The position numbers and the translations under genes are program-made. 64,000 bases of DNA from assembly GCA_964247055.1 (NCBI GenBank), contig OZ176053.1, positions 11,346,001 through 11,410,000 of the forward strand, in the 5' to 3' direction. This DNA is from Paragordius varius. Its lineage: Eukaryota > Nematomorpha. This document shows, piece after piece, positions 63,783 through 64,000 of this stretch; position 1 is the stretch's first letter, and each line of letters starts with the position of its first letter. The notes beneath the pieces are model-generated. The model made no database searches. It was given only the letters and a program-made list of their open reading frames with translations, and was not told the DNA's origin.

Positions 63783-64000
63783 CTATGCAAAAATAAATAT
63801 GAAAATACTTTTTACCTTTATAGAATTTTATAAAGGTTATGAAAAAAATCAACAATAATATTATTGTCATTTTTTGATTTTGTATTGATGCTTTTAGGAT
63901 AAAAAAGTTTTAAATATTCTAGTAACAAACCAAAATTTTTAATAAATTAATTATATATTTTAATCAGTTGGTGCAGCTCTGTAGGTGACTATATATAGTG
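63783..64000. other. intron sequence of the melanotransferrin-like gene
   Basis: No further exon is visible before the window ends; the rest of the N-lobe must lie to the right. Confidence 0.6.

Noticed and set aside
1-64000. CRISPR array, operon or prophage-type system
   Set aside because: No regularly spaced repeats or bacterial gene layout; introns and animal gene families show this is eukaryotic nuclear DNA.

Overview
The window is a strongly AT-rich piece of animal nuclear DNA, roughly three quarters A+T by eye. Its genes are split by introns of 27 bases to several kilobases. The protein set (FMRFamide-type receptor, GPI-tailed two-lobed transferrin, TP53I11, alpha-carbonic anhydrase, short-chain acyl-CoA dehydrogenase) and the repeats (hAT, Penelope-like, LINE, tRNA-derived SINE, many TIR miniatures) point to an invertebrate, most likely an arthropod. 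I cannot name the species. It is not bacterial: no operons, Shine-Dalgarno sites or CRISPR arrays were seen.

Layout. 1-1.1 kb: 3' end of a Ty3/Gypsy fossil. 8.1-13.4 kb (+): four in-phase exons of a TP53I11 homologue; its last intron holds a nested transposon. 14.6-16.2 and 29.5-31.1 kb: two related hAT-type elements, the second inside another repeat with a target duplication still visible. 17.7-18.7 kb (-): LINE reverse transcriptase remnant. 21.5-26.0 kb (+): an active-type alpha-carbonic anhydrase, with an extra homologous half-exon 1.8 kb upstream. 26.1-26.3 kb (-): first exon of a histone-fold POLE4/CHRAC-like gene running into the carbonic anhydrase 3' end. 34.4-35.6 kb (+): single-exon receptor. 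38.2-38.6 kb (-): possible small secreted protein. 47.1-50.0 kb (-): vWA-domain gene. 54.1-59.7 kb (+): complete ACADS gene in eight exons. 60.5-63.8 kb (-): 3' six exons of a melanotransferrin-like gene that runs off the right edge.

The genes do not form one pathway; they are ordinary unrelated loci. What stands out is the repeat landscape: palindromic or long-TIR families (named here M1, R1, E3, F1, F2), and hammerhead-ribozyme-like cores in the inverted-repeat F1 family. A Penelope-like GIY-YIG fragment elsewhere is followed by a similar degenerate core. The splice models were made by eye from GT/AG sites, matching intron phases and family similarity; no alignment or transcript data were available.
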